From: a bacterium
GTDB taxonomy: Bacteria; Patescibacteriota; Gracilibacteria; JAUYGZ01
Length of the DNA: 64,000 nucleotides
Direction: 5' to 3'
Assembly (NCBI GenBank): GCA_030690415.1
Contig: JAUYGZ010000008.1
Coordinates: 1-64,000 of the forward strand
Part shown: in pieces, positions 16,752 to 26,701 of the stretch
Layout of the letters: the number at the start of each line of letters is the position of its first letter
Position numbering within the stretch: position 1 is the stretch's first letter
Program-made: the position numbers and the translations under genes
The notes under the pieces: generated by a model
The model's input: only the letters and a program-made list of their open reading frames with translations
What the model was told of the DNA's origin: nothing
Database searches by the model: none

Positions 16752-17213
16752 ATGCAAAAAGGAATCATAGGTGTTGCTGGCGAATATTTTGCAGCTGCAG
16801 AGCTGTCCCAAATGGGAATTGTCGCCACACTAACGCTTAAAAATACTCCGAGCATCGATATTCTGGCAACCAATCTTGAGAATGGAAAATTTGCTAATAT
16901 TCAGGTAAAAACAATGTCTCCAGGCAATAAACAAGGCTGGCGCTTGTCAAAAAAAGACGAAGAAAAATCAACAATCAAAAATCATTACTATGTCTTAGTG
17001 AATCTACAGGATGTTGGGAAACTACCTGAGTATTATATTATCCCTCAGGCAAAATTAGCCAAATATCTCTATGATGATCATAGGGGATGGCTAGCAGGAA
17101 ATATAAAGAGAAAAGACACGACCATGAGGATATTTGATCCATATAGAAAAAAGATACCAAAGGAATTTGGTGAGAAATACAAAAATAATTGGAAGATTCT
17201 GGATTTATTTTGA
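16752..17213 (+). CDS. PD-(D/E)XK-like small protein
   Basis: A 153-residue protein with GVAGEYFAAAELS, SIDILAT and FANIQVKTMS: the E...D...QxK spacing of a compact PD-(D/E)XK nuclease fold, seen in many unnamed endonuclease-like proteins. It is transcribed divergently from the type ISP enzyme, about 125 bp away, and could act with it or stand alone. ATG 16752 was preferred over an upstream in-frame TTG at 16722. Neither has a ribosome site. Nuclease activity is inferred from motifs only. Confidence 0.6.
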   Translation: MQKGIIGVAGEYFAAAELSQMGIVATLTLKNTPSIDILATNLENGKFANIQVKTMSPGNKQGWRLSKKDEEKSTIKNHYYVLVNLQDVGKLPEYYIIPQAKLAKYLYDDHRGWLAGNIKRKDTTMRIFDPYRKKIPKEFGEKYKNNWKILDLF

Positions 17214-17293
17214 AGCATCACACGCTACATACCTCGGCGCTCCGAAGCCGTGACTACTATACATTCCACTCCAAAACAGCTATTCTGTCTTCG

Positions 17294-17397
17294 TTCTCAT
17301 CGAGAGACGGCGAGAGGCATGACTCTACGACCCGTCAGCAACCTGCTTTGAATGCTTAAACCATTCGGGGAAAGGTGCTCCACTCACGCGGGATGAA
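17294..17397 (+). ncRNA. SAM-I/SAM-I-IV clan riboswitch
   Basis: The aptamer core is visible in order: P1 strand TCATC, GAGAG, P2 GACGG...CCGTC around a GAG/CTC stem, the conserved AGCAACC, then P3 and AAAGGTGCTCCA, and the closing P1 strand GATGA (17392-17396). Those are the S-adenosylmethionine-binding landmarks of the SAM-I clan. The P4 arm seems very short, which resembles SAM-I/IV variants. It should switch off a methionine- or SAM-related gene. No clear terminator with a long T-run follows, so control may be translational. Confidence 0.72.
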
Positions 17398-17451
17398 TTG
17401 CAGATCATTCGAATCGATGAAGGAATATTTTTTTATTCTTCATCTTTGTTT

Positions 17452-17868
17452 ATGGATACTTCATCCTACGATTCACCGGGAAAATGGTTTACGGATGCGA
17501 GGGAGAAAGGATATCGAATTCCGCCAGCCATGATGCAAGGCATCTGCCAGACCATGGAGAGACTGGCTATAGACTTTCCAAAAGCATTCGAAGTCCTGGA
17601 GAGACATGGAAAGATCATGCTGACGGAAAAAACATATATCTTCAATCTCGACTATGAAGGACTGCTTGATCTAACTGAAAGGCAGAGGGAGCTGATTTTG
17701 AAGTATCGTGATAGGGTTCCTACAAAAAAATGGGCAGCCTGGGCCACCAAAGTTACAGGGAATCCGGAAGTGGAGTGGTGGCTCCAGGGAATGTTCTATT
17801 TAACTGAAGTTGAGGACATTGAACACGAAGACGCGAAGGTAATCATGCGTGAGAACTGGGACAATTGA
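17452..17868 (+). CDS. Hypothetical protein downstream of the SAM riboswitch
   Basis: A 138-residue soluble protein with a charged, mostly helical profile, rich in Trp near the end (KKWAAWATKV, VEWWLQGMFYL). I do not recognise a family, and it resembles no methionine-pathway enzyme I know. I chose ATG 17452, about 55 nt past the riboswitch; an in-frame TTG at 17398 would start inside the aptamer. Being the only gene after the switch, it is the likely target, so it may bind, transport or use methionine or SAM. That is inference from position alone. Confidence 0.55.
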   Translation: MDTSSYDSPGKWFTDAREKGYRIPPAMMQGICQTMERLAIDFPKAFEVLERHGKIMLTEKTYIFNLDYEGLLDLTERQRELILKYRDRVPTKKWAAWATKVTGNPEVEWWLQGMFYLTEVEDIEHEDAKVIMRENWDN

Positions 17869-17885
17869 CTGATAAAATAAGATAT

Positions 17886-17906
17886 ACGCCTTTCACTGGC
17901 GTTTTC
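17886..17906 (+). terminator. Weak intrinsic terminator
   Basis: ACGCC (17886-17890) pairs with GGCGT (17898-17902) and is followed by TTTTC. It sits between convergent genes. The stem is short, so efficiency is doubtful. Confidence 0.4.
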
Positions 17907-17925
17907 AAAGAGCGGATACCCCAGA

Positions 17926-20900
17926 TCACAGACTCGTCCGTATCTGAAGAGCTTTTGAATCCAGAAGAATCATAAGATTGTAGATGAACTGGGCGCGGGA
18001 GACAGGTCGAGAAAGCTCGTCCACTTCAGAGGGGATCGGGAAATCTCCTCCCGAGTTATTCAAAATCCGAACGTACGGCGCGAACCACTGGTCTCCCGTG
18101 TAGGTATTTGCCGGTACGGTTTCCTGGTCTGTAAAAGCTTCCGGCTTGAGCTCCAGAAGGGTATTGACGATGACCTTCGCGGCTTCTGCCAGGATGAGCG
18201 CGTTCGCGGGACGGAAACTCTTGTCCGGGTACCCATCAAATATTCCAAGCCTGCTCACCGTCTCGACAAATCCAAAGAACCAGTCCGCCATTTTGGTATC
18301 CGGAAAGGTTTGTGAAGAAAAGGCCTGGTTCAGTCGGCTGATCTCAGCTTCGGTCACGATTTCCAGAATCACAATGGGACCTGACACGAGGATCTTACTG
18401 ACTTCCGCCCGGTTGATGGAATTGTTCGGAAGGAACAGTCCATTACTCCCTGAAATGATGTTGAACTCCTTGGCCAAACAAATGGCTTCCTGATACTCGA
18501 ACGGTTGATCTCCGATATCCGGGAAGCAGTTGAATTCAGTGGCAGCTGGCTTGTCCGGGATCACTGGCGGCTCTGTATCAGGCACTTCCTCTGGGACTGT
18601 GGCCTCTCCGATCTGAATCGGAAGCAGGAGGTTTCGGACATTGGTATAGTCCTGGATCAAAAGAGTGATTTCCTGACTTTCCAGAGGTGTTGTCCCACTC
18701 AGCTGGGATCCTCTTTGGGTCAGAAAATCTGGAATTTGAGGAATAACAATATTCTGACTTGCGGGAGCGTAGGTCTTCACGTCTAATATAATGTTTTTTC
18801 CGGCTGAAAGGATTATGGGGTCCAGGGTGATCGTTTCCGCTTCGTAGAGCTGAAGATGAAACCTAACTCGTACCCTGGTTTCAAGCGAAGACGTCCTGAC
18901 TTCAGTTCGGGTATCGAATTGCTCAAAACCGGTCGGTGAAACGGCGTCCCTTTCCAAAAGAGCCGAAAAACTTTGGTCCTGAAGGTCTACTGTGGCGAAG
19001 AGGGTCACGATGTTGTCAATATCAGGCTCGTGTTCTCCCGGAAGTGTATCCAAAGAAATCGTGAGCGTTGAAAGCTCCAATTCGCTGAAGCCCTGTTCTG
19101 AGAGAATTCGCGGGACATCAATCCGATTAGGAAAATCCTGAGCCAAAGGAATGATGATCTCCTGATCTTCAACCGGAAGAAATTGCAATTCAAAAAGCAC
19201 AATATTACCGGTACCCCTGTCAATTGCCCGGATGAAGCGTGATGTCGTCTTCGTCAGCCCGGTACCGCTTCCGGTCATCACAAAGGCTTGTTGGGGAAAA
19301 TCGTAGCTGATGGAGAGAGCACCAATCCCCTCAATCAATCCAGCCTGACTGCTCTTGGGAATAAAATCAGAGCTTGTCTCGAAGACGTTCTCCAGTGGGT
19401 GTTGGGAATAAATGTTTTGGCTGACGCTGTCGGTGTTTTTTGGAATTGGGACCGGGATGAGCTGGACCTGGATCTCCGGTCGATCACGAAGGGGGATGAC
19501 AAAGCTTGAGACAGCACTCACCTCGACATCTCCAAAGTCTTCCTTCATGAGATAGCGGTAGGCGAGCTGAAGGAAGCAGGATTGTAGAGTTGAATCGCCG
19601 GGTACTGACCCGGTCAGTTCTCTTTTTGCTTTATTGAAAGTAAAGAATGCTGCGCACTGAGTGGAAGGGAAACCGCTCTCCAGAACTTCGAATCCCTGAT
19701 ACGTTTCGAGAGCTCCGAAATCGATGACTTCAGTATAGCTGGAGCCTGGAGCTGCTGATCTCAGCAGAAGGGGGTCGAGCAGGGTTGACTGAGGAAGGGA
19801 CGAAGGATGCTCAGTATTGAGCATCAGCTGAGTTTTCAGAGTTGCTATCCCAATGTCGGCCGGCAGAGGAGTCGGGGGGAAGGTCAGTGCGTACCGGCTG
19901 GTATCTGTGGGGAGGGGAAGTTCTATTTTTAGAGGGATGCTGATCTGACCGGACAGGTTTTCGGCCGTGAAAAAAAGGGTCTGTTCATCAAATCGGATGC
20001 CTTCCTGAATCGACTGTTGAGAGGTGATATCCGATCTCACCAAGGGTTTGAAGAGTATTTTTACCTGGCTGTTCCGTGGAAGCTCCAGATTGACCTGAAG
20101 GGGACGCGTGAGCAGCTCTTCCGGAGGAATAATCCTGATCGTATTGGGTGTGCTCAGGGTGTTGCCAAATCCCGGAAAAAGAAGGGTTTCATTAATCGGT
20201 GCCGGTGCAGGAATACTCTGCTCGAGAGCGTTGTTTTCTCCCATTTTTTTCAGAACAACATTTCCCCTCGTCACCGGAACGAGAGTCGTCTTGGAATCGA
20301 GGGAACTGATCTGATAACTGGTCTGGAGAGGTGTCGGGAGCGTTCCTTCCTTCTTCGGTTCACTACGAAAGGACAGGTCGTCCTGTACCACCAGATGGCT
20401 GTGCTCAAAAGTAAGGGCGCTCGATGAGAGGAGATGAAGAGCTGATGGTTTTAGTCGGGCAAAATGCTTTTGAGGAGGGATCGTGATGACACTGTTTCGA
20501 TAGCCATTGGTACTGATGACCATCGTTTCCGTGGGAAGAAATGCTGAAGTACTCACGAAGTCAGACCAGCCCGGCGCTGCTCCTGATCCTGATTCGGTTG
20601 GCAAAACGCGTTCGTAACAACCGCTATTTGGCTGGTAGTTCAGATCTATGATTTCTCCGCTGTTCTTCCTGATCTGAAAATGAAGATCTTCTGCCTGAAA
20701 GAGATTTTTGAAAAGTGGGCTATTCACGAAGCACAGGTCAAGCAGGGGGTCCGGAGACTCGGAATAAATGATGGTATCTGACGCTGTCGCCAGCACTAAG
20801 GAATCGCTATTCTCCAGAAGGATCAGCACTTTGAGAAAACATGTCCCCGGACAGCCTGAAAGAGAGGGGATTCCGTAGGTGCTGGTCGTGATCTGATTCG

Positions 20901-22683
20901 CGACAGCCCTGTTAAACGAGGAAAACTGATGGCTGGGACTCGAAAGGATTTGAATGCCTTTGCTGGTGCTGGAGAGTCCTTCATTGAGGGTAATAATCCC
21001 TGATACCGGGTCAAACTGAGTTACTATCGGAGTTTGCCGACTCATGGATGGGGAAAATTCATAAGAACGCGAAGCCTCCAGCTTCTCTGTCGCTGCCCGA
21101 TACACCACCGGAAAAAGCTTTCCTCGCTCAAAACCGGCACGTCTGGCGCTTTTCAGACAGTCTGAGCTGAGAGCCAGGTCGCCGGAAAGGACGCCGAGAG
21201 AAAAGTCGCCCTCTTCGGTGTGAAGCAGACACAGCAGTCTGTCTCCAGACAGGGGATATATGATTTCCAGCTCGGCCTGGAGATTTGAGGCGGCGAGAGG
21301 GAGAGGGGAAAAGTTCTGATTCAGAAAATCCAGATGTTGTCCATTCACTTCCTGGCTCCAGACCTGATCGACTTTTCCCACAAGATTGAACCAGGGGAGG
21401 GAGTGGGGATCACTCACCCGTGTCCTGAGAGATTTGCTGGTCTCGTCAAAAATGACGATGTTTTGTGTCGTGCTCAGGAGCTCAACTGCCGACTTGAGTG
21501 TCTTGAGTGGCGCGCGGCTGAGCACCCCGATGAAGAGGGAGTCTGTGTGACCACTCACGCTCACCTTGAGGTCCAGACTCAGCGCATTCTTATTTTTCAC
21601 CAGCTCCGGCATGAGAGACTCATAGGCCGTCCTGTAAAAGACAGGGTATTCTCCATTGTCTAATAAACTGTTCAGGGGATATTCCGGATTGAGTGTCGGT
21701 AAAGCATCGCTGAGCAAGGAGAAGCTGTACTCTATCTCCGTAAAGAAGTCGAGCATGGCATCAGTGGGGACAGGGAGTGTCAAATCCTGCCCCGCGAGAA
21801 GAGAAAAACTCGAGTACTTCCAGGGCTGGCTTCCTGTCCGGTACCGTATCGTCAGGGCATTGAGGTCTCTTTGAGGAATTCTTGGAAGCACGAGGTGGCC
21901 CTGCTCGACACGGAGTGTCGGAGTTGCTTTGCTGATCGGCTCACTGATCAGTGTCGCGGTGCCAAGAGCCTGGTGTGGCTGAAGAGTACTGGTCTGATTG
22001 GCCAGAAGAAGTGCTCCAAATGGGATCTGTGGTGTTGTTGTGAGGATTATTTGAAAGGGAGACATGAGCGCGTGCGTAGAAGGTGTGCTCACGTACAGAA
22101 GCTCCTGAGTAGGATTTTGGAAAAGAAAATAATTGACCGGAGCTCCGGTGGCATCGGTCAATAAATCAGAGGGAAGGGGATTGTCGATCAGGGTTGAGCT
22201 GACCCCATTGATAGTCACGTCGTACTCCAGGCTGAGATACTGATTCGCGGGGAGTGTCGTGAGCAGAGTGCCGAGCTTTGTTGTGGAAAGGGATCGGATC
22301 CCCCTGATCGTGATCAGCTGCTGATTTTGTGTGTTGATGATTTCTTCGGTCCCAGTCGCAAGTACCGCTCCTGTGATCATCTGAGTCGAACTGATCAATT
22401 TTCCTCCATCTGTTTGCAAACCCTTGATCAGGGTTATTTTCAGATCAGGCGGTTGTACTGAGCTGAGCTGTTGGTAATAAATATCAAAGGCGAGCATTCC
22501 ATTGCTCTGCTCCTGGGGGATCAGCTTCGCCTGACTGATGATCTGGGGAGGGCTCAAAACCTGAGACTTCAGTAAGCCACTAAGGTCCATGAAGATACTC
22601 ACGACGGCTACCAGGATGAGTGCTCCGGCGAGGACGAGATGATTGGGGCGCTCCTTCATGTTCACGGAATATATTACTGTCAT
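17926..22683 (-). CDS. Giant SLH-domain surface protein
   Basis: About 1585 residues. An N-terminal hydrophobic segment (VLAGALILVAVVSIFM) exports or anchors the chain. More than 1300 residues of beta-rich, Ser/Thr-rich sequence follow with few charges, as in adhesins. The last 150 residues carry three SLH repeats, recognisable by FPDIGD, FPDTKMADW, GIFDGYPDKSFRP and RAQF. SLH repeats attach proteins to secondary cell-wall polymer, so this is probably an S-layer or adhesion protein. The start is uncertain: ATG 22683 and ATG 22659 (before the hydrophobic segment) and TTG 22710 are all in frame. It is divergent from the Rel-like gene. Confidence 0.8.
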   Translation of the reverse strand: MTVIYSVNMKERPNHLVLAGALILVAVVSIFMDLSGLLKSQVLSPPQIISQAKLIPQEQSNGMLAFDIYYQQLSSVQPPDLKITLIKGLQTDGGKLISSTQMITGAVLATGTEEIINTQNQQLITIRGIRSLSTTKLGTLLTTLPANQYLSLEYDVTINGVSSTLIDNPLPSDLLTDATGAPVNYFLFQNPTQELLYVSTPSTHALMSPFQIILTTTPQIPFGALLLANQTSTLQPHQALGTATLISEPISKATPTLRVEQGHLVLPRIPQRDLNALTIRYRTGSQPWKYSSFSLLAGQDLTLPVPTDAMLDFFTEIEYSFSLLSDALPTLNPEYPLNSLLDNGEYPVFYRTAYESLMPELVKNKNALSLDLKVSVSGHTDSLFIGVLSRAPLKTLKSAVELLSTTQNIVIFDETSKSLRTRVSDPHSLPWFNLVGKVDQVWSQEVNGQHLDFLNQNFSPLPLAASNLQAELEIIYPLSGDRLLCLLHTEEGDFSLGVLSGDLALSSDCLKSARRAGFERGKLFPVVYRAATEKLEASRSYEFSPSMSRQTPIVTQFDPVSGIITLNEGLSSTSKGIQILSSPSHQFSSFNRAVANQITTSTYGIPSLSGCPGTCFLKVLILLENSDSLVLATASDTIIYSESPDPLLDLCFVNSPLFKNLFQAEDLHFQIRKNSGEIIDLNYQPNSGCYERVLPTESGSGAAPGWSDFVSTSAFLPTETMVISTNGYRNSVITIPPQKHFARLKPSALHLLSSSALTFEHSHLVVQDDLSFRSEPKKEGTLPTPLQTSYQISSLDSKTTLVPVTRGNVVLKKMGENNALEQSIPAPAPINETLLFPGFGNTLSTPNTIRIIPPEELLTRPLQVNLELPRNSQVKILFKPLVRSDITSQQSIQEGIRFDEQTLFFTAENLSGQISIPLKIELPLPTDTSRYALTFPPTPLPADIGIATLKTQLMLNTEHPSSLPQSTLLDPLLLRSAAPGSSYTEVIDFGALETYQGFEVLESGFPSTQCAAFFTFNKAKRELTGSVPGDSTLQSCFLQLAYRYLMKEDFGDVEVSAVSSFVIPLRDRPEIQVQLIPVPIPKNTDSVSQNIYSQHPLENVFETSSDFIPKSSQAGLIEGIGALSISYDFPQQAFVMTGSGTGLTKTTSRFIRAIDRGTGNIVLFELQFLPVEDQEIIIPLAQDFPNRIDVPRILSEQGFSELELSTLTISLDTLPGEHEPDIDNIVTLFATVDLQDQSFSALLERDAVSPTGFEQFDTRTEVRTSSLETRVRVRFHLQLYEAETITLDPIILSAGKNIILDVKTYAPASQNIVIPQIPDFLTQRGSQLSGTTPLESQEITLLIQDYTNVRNLLLPIQIGEATVPEEVPDTEPPVIPDKPAATEFNCFPDIGDQPFEYQEAICLAKEFNIISGSNGLFLPNNSINRAEVSKILVSGPIVILEIVTEAEISRLNQAFSSQTFPDTKMADWFFGFVETVSRLGIFDGYPDKSFRPANALILAEAAKVIVNTLLELKPEAFTDQETVPANTYTGDQWFAPYVRILNNSGGDFPIPSEVDELSRPVSRAQFIYNLMILLDSKALQIRTSL

Positions 22684-22791
22684 CCTATCGTTTCTTTTCT
22701 CTTCAAACAACTTGCTGAAATGAGTTCCTATGGCTTGGACACTGTCGGATTCTCGAAGAAATGGAATTGCTCATATTGGCTTTAAGGAGTA

Positions 22792-25611
22792 GTGTTGGGA
22801 TTATCTTGTCACGATGATATGGGGATAACTGATCTCATCAACGCTGCGAAACAGTACTCAAAGGTGAACGAAAAAAAGCTTCGGGAAGCTTATGCATTTG
22901 CTGAGATGGCTCATTCTGGGCAAACCCGAATGAGTGGCGAACCCTACATTACGCACCCACTAGCGGTTGCCATGTTACTGGCCAGTTATAAAGCCGACGA
23001 GGACAGTCTGGTCGTAGCTCTTCTTCACGATGTCATCGAAGACACCCCTCATGAGCTCAAAGAAATCGAAGCACAGTTTGGAAAATCCGTTGCCAGGATG
23101 GTGGATGCCATGACCAAGCTCCCGAGTGCGAATTTAATTCAACCACCACAGGCCTCACATTTTGACTCTCGAATCGAGAGTATTCGAAAAATTTTCGAGG
23201 TCATGCAGGAAGACGTGCGGGTGATTGTGATTAAGCTCTGTGACAGGCTTCATAATATGGAGACTCTTAGTCATTTTCGAAGCGAGAAGCAAAAACGGAT
23301 TGCCCAGGAAACACTTGATATTTATGTGAAAATTGCGGAGAGGCTCGGGATTGGTGATTTGAGGGAGAAACTAGAGAATTTGTCCAACCAATATCTATTC
23401 CCTGAGGAATATAAAAATATTCAAGCAGCTACCCAGAGAGAACACCAGAAGTTTGGTGCGCTGAGCAAAAAAATCATGACTCTGTTACGATCGGACCATT
23501 TTCTTTCTTCTGCTCAAAAAATTCATATCCGGCATATGTTCTCGTATGAGAAGGTATTTTCAGAGGGGATCCAGGAGACACCACCGGATGCTGTCGTTTC
23601 CCTTCTTTTTGCCCGCGAGGAGGATTGCTATCTAGCTCTCAGGTCAGTTCACTCTTTGTGGAAAGTCGTGAGGGGAGGGGTGCAGGATTACATCGCACTA
23701 CCGAGATCAAACGGATATCAGGCCTTGGAAACATCGACAATCAAGAATGAAGGTGGCGTCATCAAATTCGTCCTCCAAACCCAGCGAATGTATGATTATT
23801 CTCAGTTTGGGATAATGCTCCAGTGTTTTTCGGATGAAAAGAGTGATAAAATAGTCGTCCTGCCTTGGGTACAGCATCTCAAGAAAGTTCATCACGGTAC
23901 TCGTCAAAGCAGCAATGATTATATGCTAGCCCTGGAATCGGATGTCCTGAAGGGTTCGATTATTGTCTATACCGATGATAATAAAACAATTTTCCTGCCT
24001 CCTCAGAGTACTGCACTAGACGCAGCTTTTTTTCTCCTCGGAAAGAAGGCGAGGAATATTACTAGAATTTTTATCAACGAAAAAGAACATATCTTATCCA
24101 CCTTTTTGGGAGACGGCGACAAGGTCCGATTTCAAATGGGATCCAGGGATAATCTGCATTTTGACTGGATTGAGAACATCAATACCGCTTATTCAAAATA
24201 TATTATTCATGAAATTATTCAGGAAATGGGCCATCACAAAAGGGTTGTGGTAGGGGAACAGCTCCTGCAAATTGAGCTCAATAAGAGAAAATTCGGATAT
24301 CTTGAGGAAATTGATGATAAGACTATCAAAAAGCTTTTTTCTTCCTATCACATCAGCTCCCGGAATGAGCTCTGCCTCCAATTGGCTGAAGGGAATCTCT
24401 CCGTTTCACAGGCCTGTGACATTATATTTTCCGTCAAGAAGAATCAGAAGCCCCATACCTACCTCCTGGAAATTGAAACCCACCCGAACAAATATGATGC
24501 CCTTTCTTCCATCTTTTCTCTTTTGAACGGGAAAAAAATATCTCTTGAAAGTTTTTCTGTGCTGAATCACGGACATGATAGTCTCCTTGTGAAGGCCTTT
24601 GTGTCCTTCCCTTATCAACATTACACATCTGTTCTCAAATCTCTAAAAGGAATCCCTGATTTACGCTCAATCCGACTTCAGGACTCCCGAAGAATTAATC
24701 TGGCCAGAGGGCTCATTGTTCTTTTTATTATCCTAGTCGCTCTTGATCCTATAGTGACCTACTACATGATCAATACTCTTCAGGTCTACTTTCTTGATCT
24801 GTTGACCATTCGATTCTGGTCCATTTTCCTTGTTCTCTCCCTGATCCTTTTCATCAAACGTGCGGTAACTAAGTCACCCCTGGAATCGCCTGTTCGCTAT
24901 TACGATAAGGACTTTGTTATCTCGGCTGTCGCATTATTTTCAACTGCTTTTTTTACGTATCTTGCTTTCGACAGTCACATCACTCCCTTTTACTATCAGC
25001 TGGCCATATATCTCCTGCTGTTTCCATTCGTTTTGTTTTCTGAACAACATCGAAACATTTTGGCGTTTCTCGCGGTTATAGCTCTCAATACGCTGCTTTA
25101 TTTTTACATCTTTAGACTTCTCATGACAGAGGTCTTCAGCTATCACCTGACTCTCTATGCACTATTTGCCTCCGTTTCCTTCATCCTTTACACATATTTC
25201 AGCCTAGAATTTCAAAAAAAAGAGCACATTCATCGCCGTTATCTTTCTTTTTTCAAAACACTGGCGCTCTACGGTGCTCTACTTTCGGTGCTTCCTCATT
25301 TATTTAGATCTGCATTTGAAATTCCTTCACTCCCTAACATAATTATTTCATTTTCATTCTCAGTTATCTTTATTCTTGTCCCCTACATTCTCTATTTTAT
25401 CATCTCTGGTCTCTATGAATACAACGTCCCAATTTGGAGGAAATTTATTATGGTATTACTTCTCGTAAAAATAGCAGAAAACCTTTTCCTTGGCTTTCCT
25501 TGGAGTACAGCAGATTTTGCTATTACTATGATATTTATCATGGGGTATTGGATCTATTCATCTGTAGTACTTCCAAGGCGCTCTTCTATTTCTCCTCAGC
25601 CTGAAATTTGA
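22792..25611 (+). CDS. Membrane-anchored Rel/SpoT-like protein with degenerate synthetase
   Basis: 939 residues. Residues 1-190 are an intact (p)ppGpp hydrolase HD domain: ITHPLAV, LLHDVIEDTP, KLCDRLHNME. Residues 190-330 correspond to the synthetase, but only its second half is recognisable (EEDCYLALRSVHSLW, QDYIALPRSNGYQAL). The catalytic EIQIRT strand reads KFVLQT, without the acidic residue. A TGS-like domain follows (about 385-450), then an ACT-like domain (about 560-630). From 640 there are about ten transmembrane helices, which normal Rel proteins lack. It may be a membrane-tethered alarmone hydrolase. GTG 22792 or TTG 22795 start behind AAGGAG. Its 3' end overlaps the next minus-strand gene by 26 bp. 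Confidence 0.75.
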   Translation: MLGLSCHDDMGITDLINAAKQYSKVNEKKLREAYAFAEMAHSGQTRMSGEPYITHPLAVAMLLASYKADEDSLVVALLHDVIEDTPHELKEIEAQFGKSVARMVDAMTKLPSANLIQPPQASHFDSRIESIRKIFEVMQEDVRVIVIKLCDRLHNMETLSHFRSEKQKRIAQETLDIYVKIAERLGIGDLREKLENLSNQYLFPEEYKNIQAATQREHQKFGALSKKIMTLLRSDHFLSSAQKIHIRHMFSYEKVFSEGIQETPPDAVVSLLFAREEDCYLALRSVHSLWKVVRGGVQDYIALPRSNGYQALETSTIKNEGGVIKFVLQTQRMYDYSQFGIMLQCFSDEKSDKIVVLPWVQHLKKVHHGTRQSSNDYMLALESDVLKGSIIVYTDDNKTIFLPPQSTALDAAFFLLGKKARNITRIFINEKEHILSTFLGDGDKVRFQMGSRDNLHFDWIENINTAYSKYIIHEIIQEMGHHKRVVVGEQLLQIELNKRKFGYLEEIDDKTIKKLFSSYHISSRNELCLQLAEGNLSVSQACDIIFSVKKNQKPHTYLLEIETHPNKYDALSSIFSLLNGKKISLESFSVLNHGHDSLLVKAFVSFPYQHYTSVLKSLKGIPDLRSIRLQDSRRINLARGLIVLFIILVALDPIVTYYMINTLQVYFLDLLTIRFWSIFLVLSLILFIKRAVTKSPLESPVRYYDKDFVISAVALFSTAFFTYLAFDSHITPFYYQLAIYLLLFPFVLFSEQHRNILAFLAVIALNTLLYFYIFRLLMTEVFSYHLTLYALFASVSFILYTYFSLEFQKKEHIHRRYLSFFKTLALYGALLSVLPHLFRSAFEIPSLPNIIISFSFSVIFILVPYILYFIISGLYEYNVPIWRKFIMVLLLVKIAENLFLGFPWSTADFAITMIFIMGYWIYSSVVLPRRSSISPQPEI

Positions 25612-26665
25612 TCATCGGAATTGCAAAATGAACATACCCACGTCTTGTCATTACAGGCTTACCGTCCTGAGACAGAAGTGGCACTTCCACATCATTCTGT
25701 CCGTCCCCATTTTTCACTATTTGAGGAACGGGAGATGGCATGCGCGGAATGGTAAATCCAATCTCAGTACCCAAGAGTTTCGCTCCAGCGATTGATGAGG
25801 CAACATTCTGCAGTGCTTCTAGAGCTGGCTTATCATCTTCTCCTTCTCTAAATATAGACATAAACCAATTAACATAATACCAAATAGACCACTTTTCTAA
25901 TTCGTTTGGATGAATTACCCTGTTTTTCTCAGGAAGCCCCTCCTCATATCTAAGCATTTGCTTTATTATCTCTCGAAATAACCCTTGATGGGTAATGTCA
26001 GACTTAAAAAATATATCTCTTGCCGCAAGGATATGGGAGTAGTTGTCTCGGATCACATGCTCCATCCATGGCCAGCCTTTTTCATGGAATTTGATTTCTT
26101 TTAATTCGTCCCCAATATTTTTGCTCTCGTCGCTGTCTGATGACAAATAATATGAAATAACTCCTACAATCTCTCCACCTGTGTTTTTCATCACCAGTAC
26201 TCGCTCTTCCTTAATTCTTCTTTCCCACTCTTCACGAGAAATAACATTGAGCTCTCCTCCGCTTGTTACAGCTTCGATAGCTCTATGTACCTCCTCTGGA
26301 CTTCTTCTGTCTCTTTCTGCAAGAACAAGAAAGGCATCCCGGTCGTAATAGTGTCCTCGATAGATTTCTGAAATTTCACGAATAACACTTTCCAGTTCTG
26401 GAGATTCAGCTGAGACCGGCGCGACGGTGAAGTGGGGGGTGGTGGGAGGGACCGCTTTCATCAATTCTGTGCCACTTAGTGACAATAGATCAACAATCTG
26501 TTTTCGACCTTCGCTAAATTCGCAGAAAATACGACTCTCTTCAGGTGACTCGGGAGGTTTAGTTTTTGGCGCATTTTGTGCCACACTTTCTCTCATCAAG
26601 CCATTACAAAAATTTTTCCTCGCAGAGCCCACTTGTTTTGAAGACTCAGTTTCTTCTTTAGCCAT
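25586..26665 (-). CDS. Hypothetical protein, possible GNAT-like core
   Basis: 359 residues: a disordered N-terminus rich in Pro, Glu and Ser, then a mixed alpha/beta region. The stretch LVMKNTGGEIVGVISYYL looks like the central strands of a GNAT acetyltransferase, but I see no clear acetyl-CoA loop, so the family is unproven. It is the third of three adjacent minus-strand genes (29076 to 25586) sharing a similar style: a disordered Pro/Ser-rich head and a helical body. No signal peptide or membrane segment. Confidence 0.6.
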   Translation of the reverse strand: MAKEETESSKQVGSARKNFCNGLMRESVAQNAPKTKPPESPEESRIFCEFSEGRKQIVDLLSLSGTELMKAVPPTTPHFTVAPVSAESPELESVIREISEIYRGHYYDRDAFLVLAERDRRSPEEVHRAIEAVTSGGELNVISREEWERRIKEERVLVMKNTGGEIVGVISYYLSSDSDESKNIGDELKEIKFHEKGWPWMEHVIRDNYSHILAARDIFFKSDITHQGLFREIIKQMLRYEEGLPEKNRVIHPNELEKWSIWYYVNWFMSIFREGEDDKPALEALQNVASSIAGAKLLGTEIGFTIPRMPSPVPQIVKNGDGQNDVEVPLLSQDGKPVMTRRGYVHFAIPMIKFQAEEK

Positions 26666-26701
26666 TGTTTAAGCATCATTTAAGCCTATGCCCTCGTTGC
26701 C

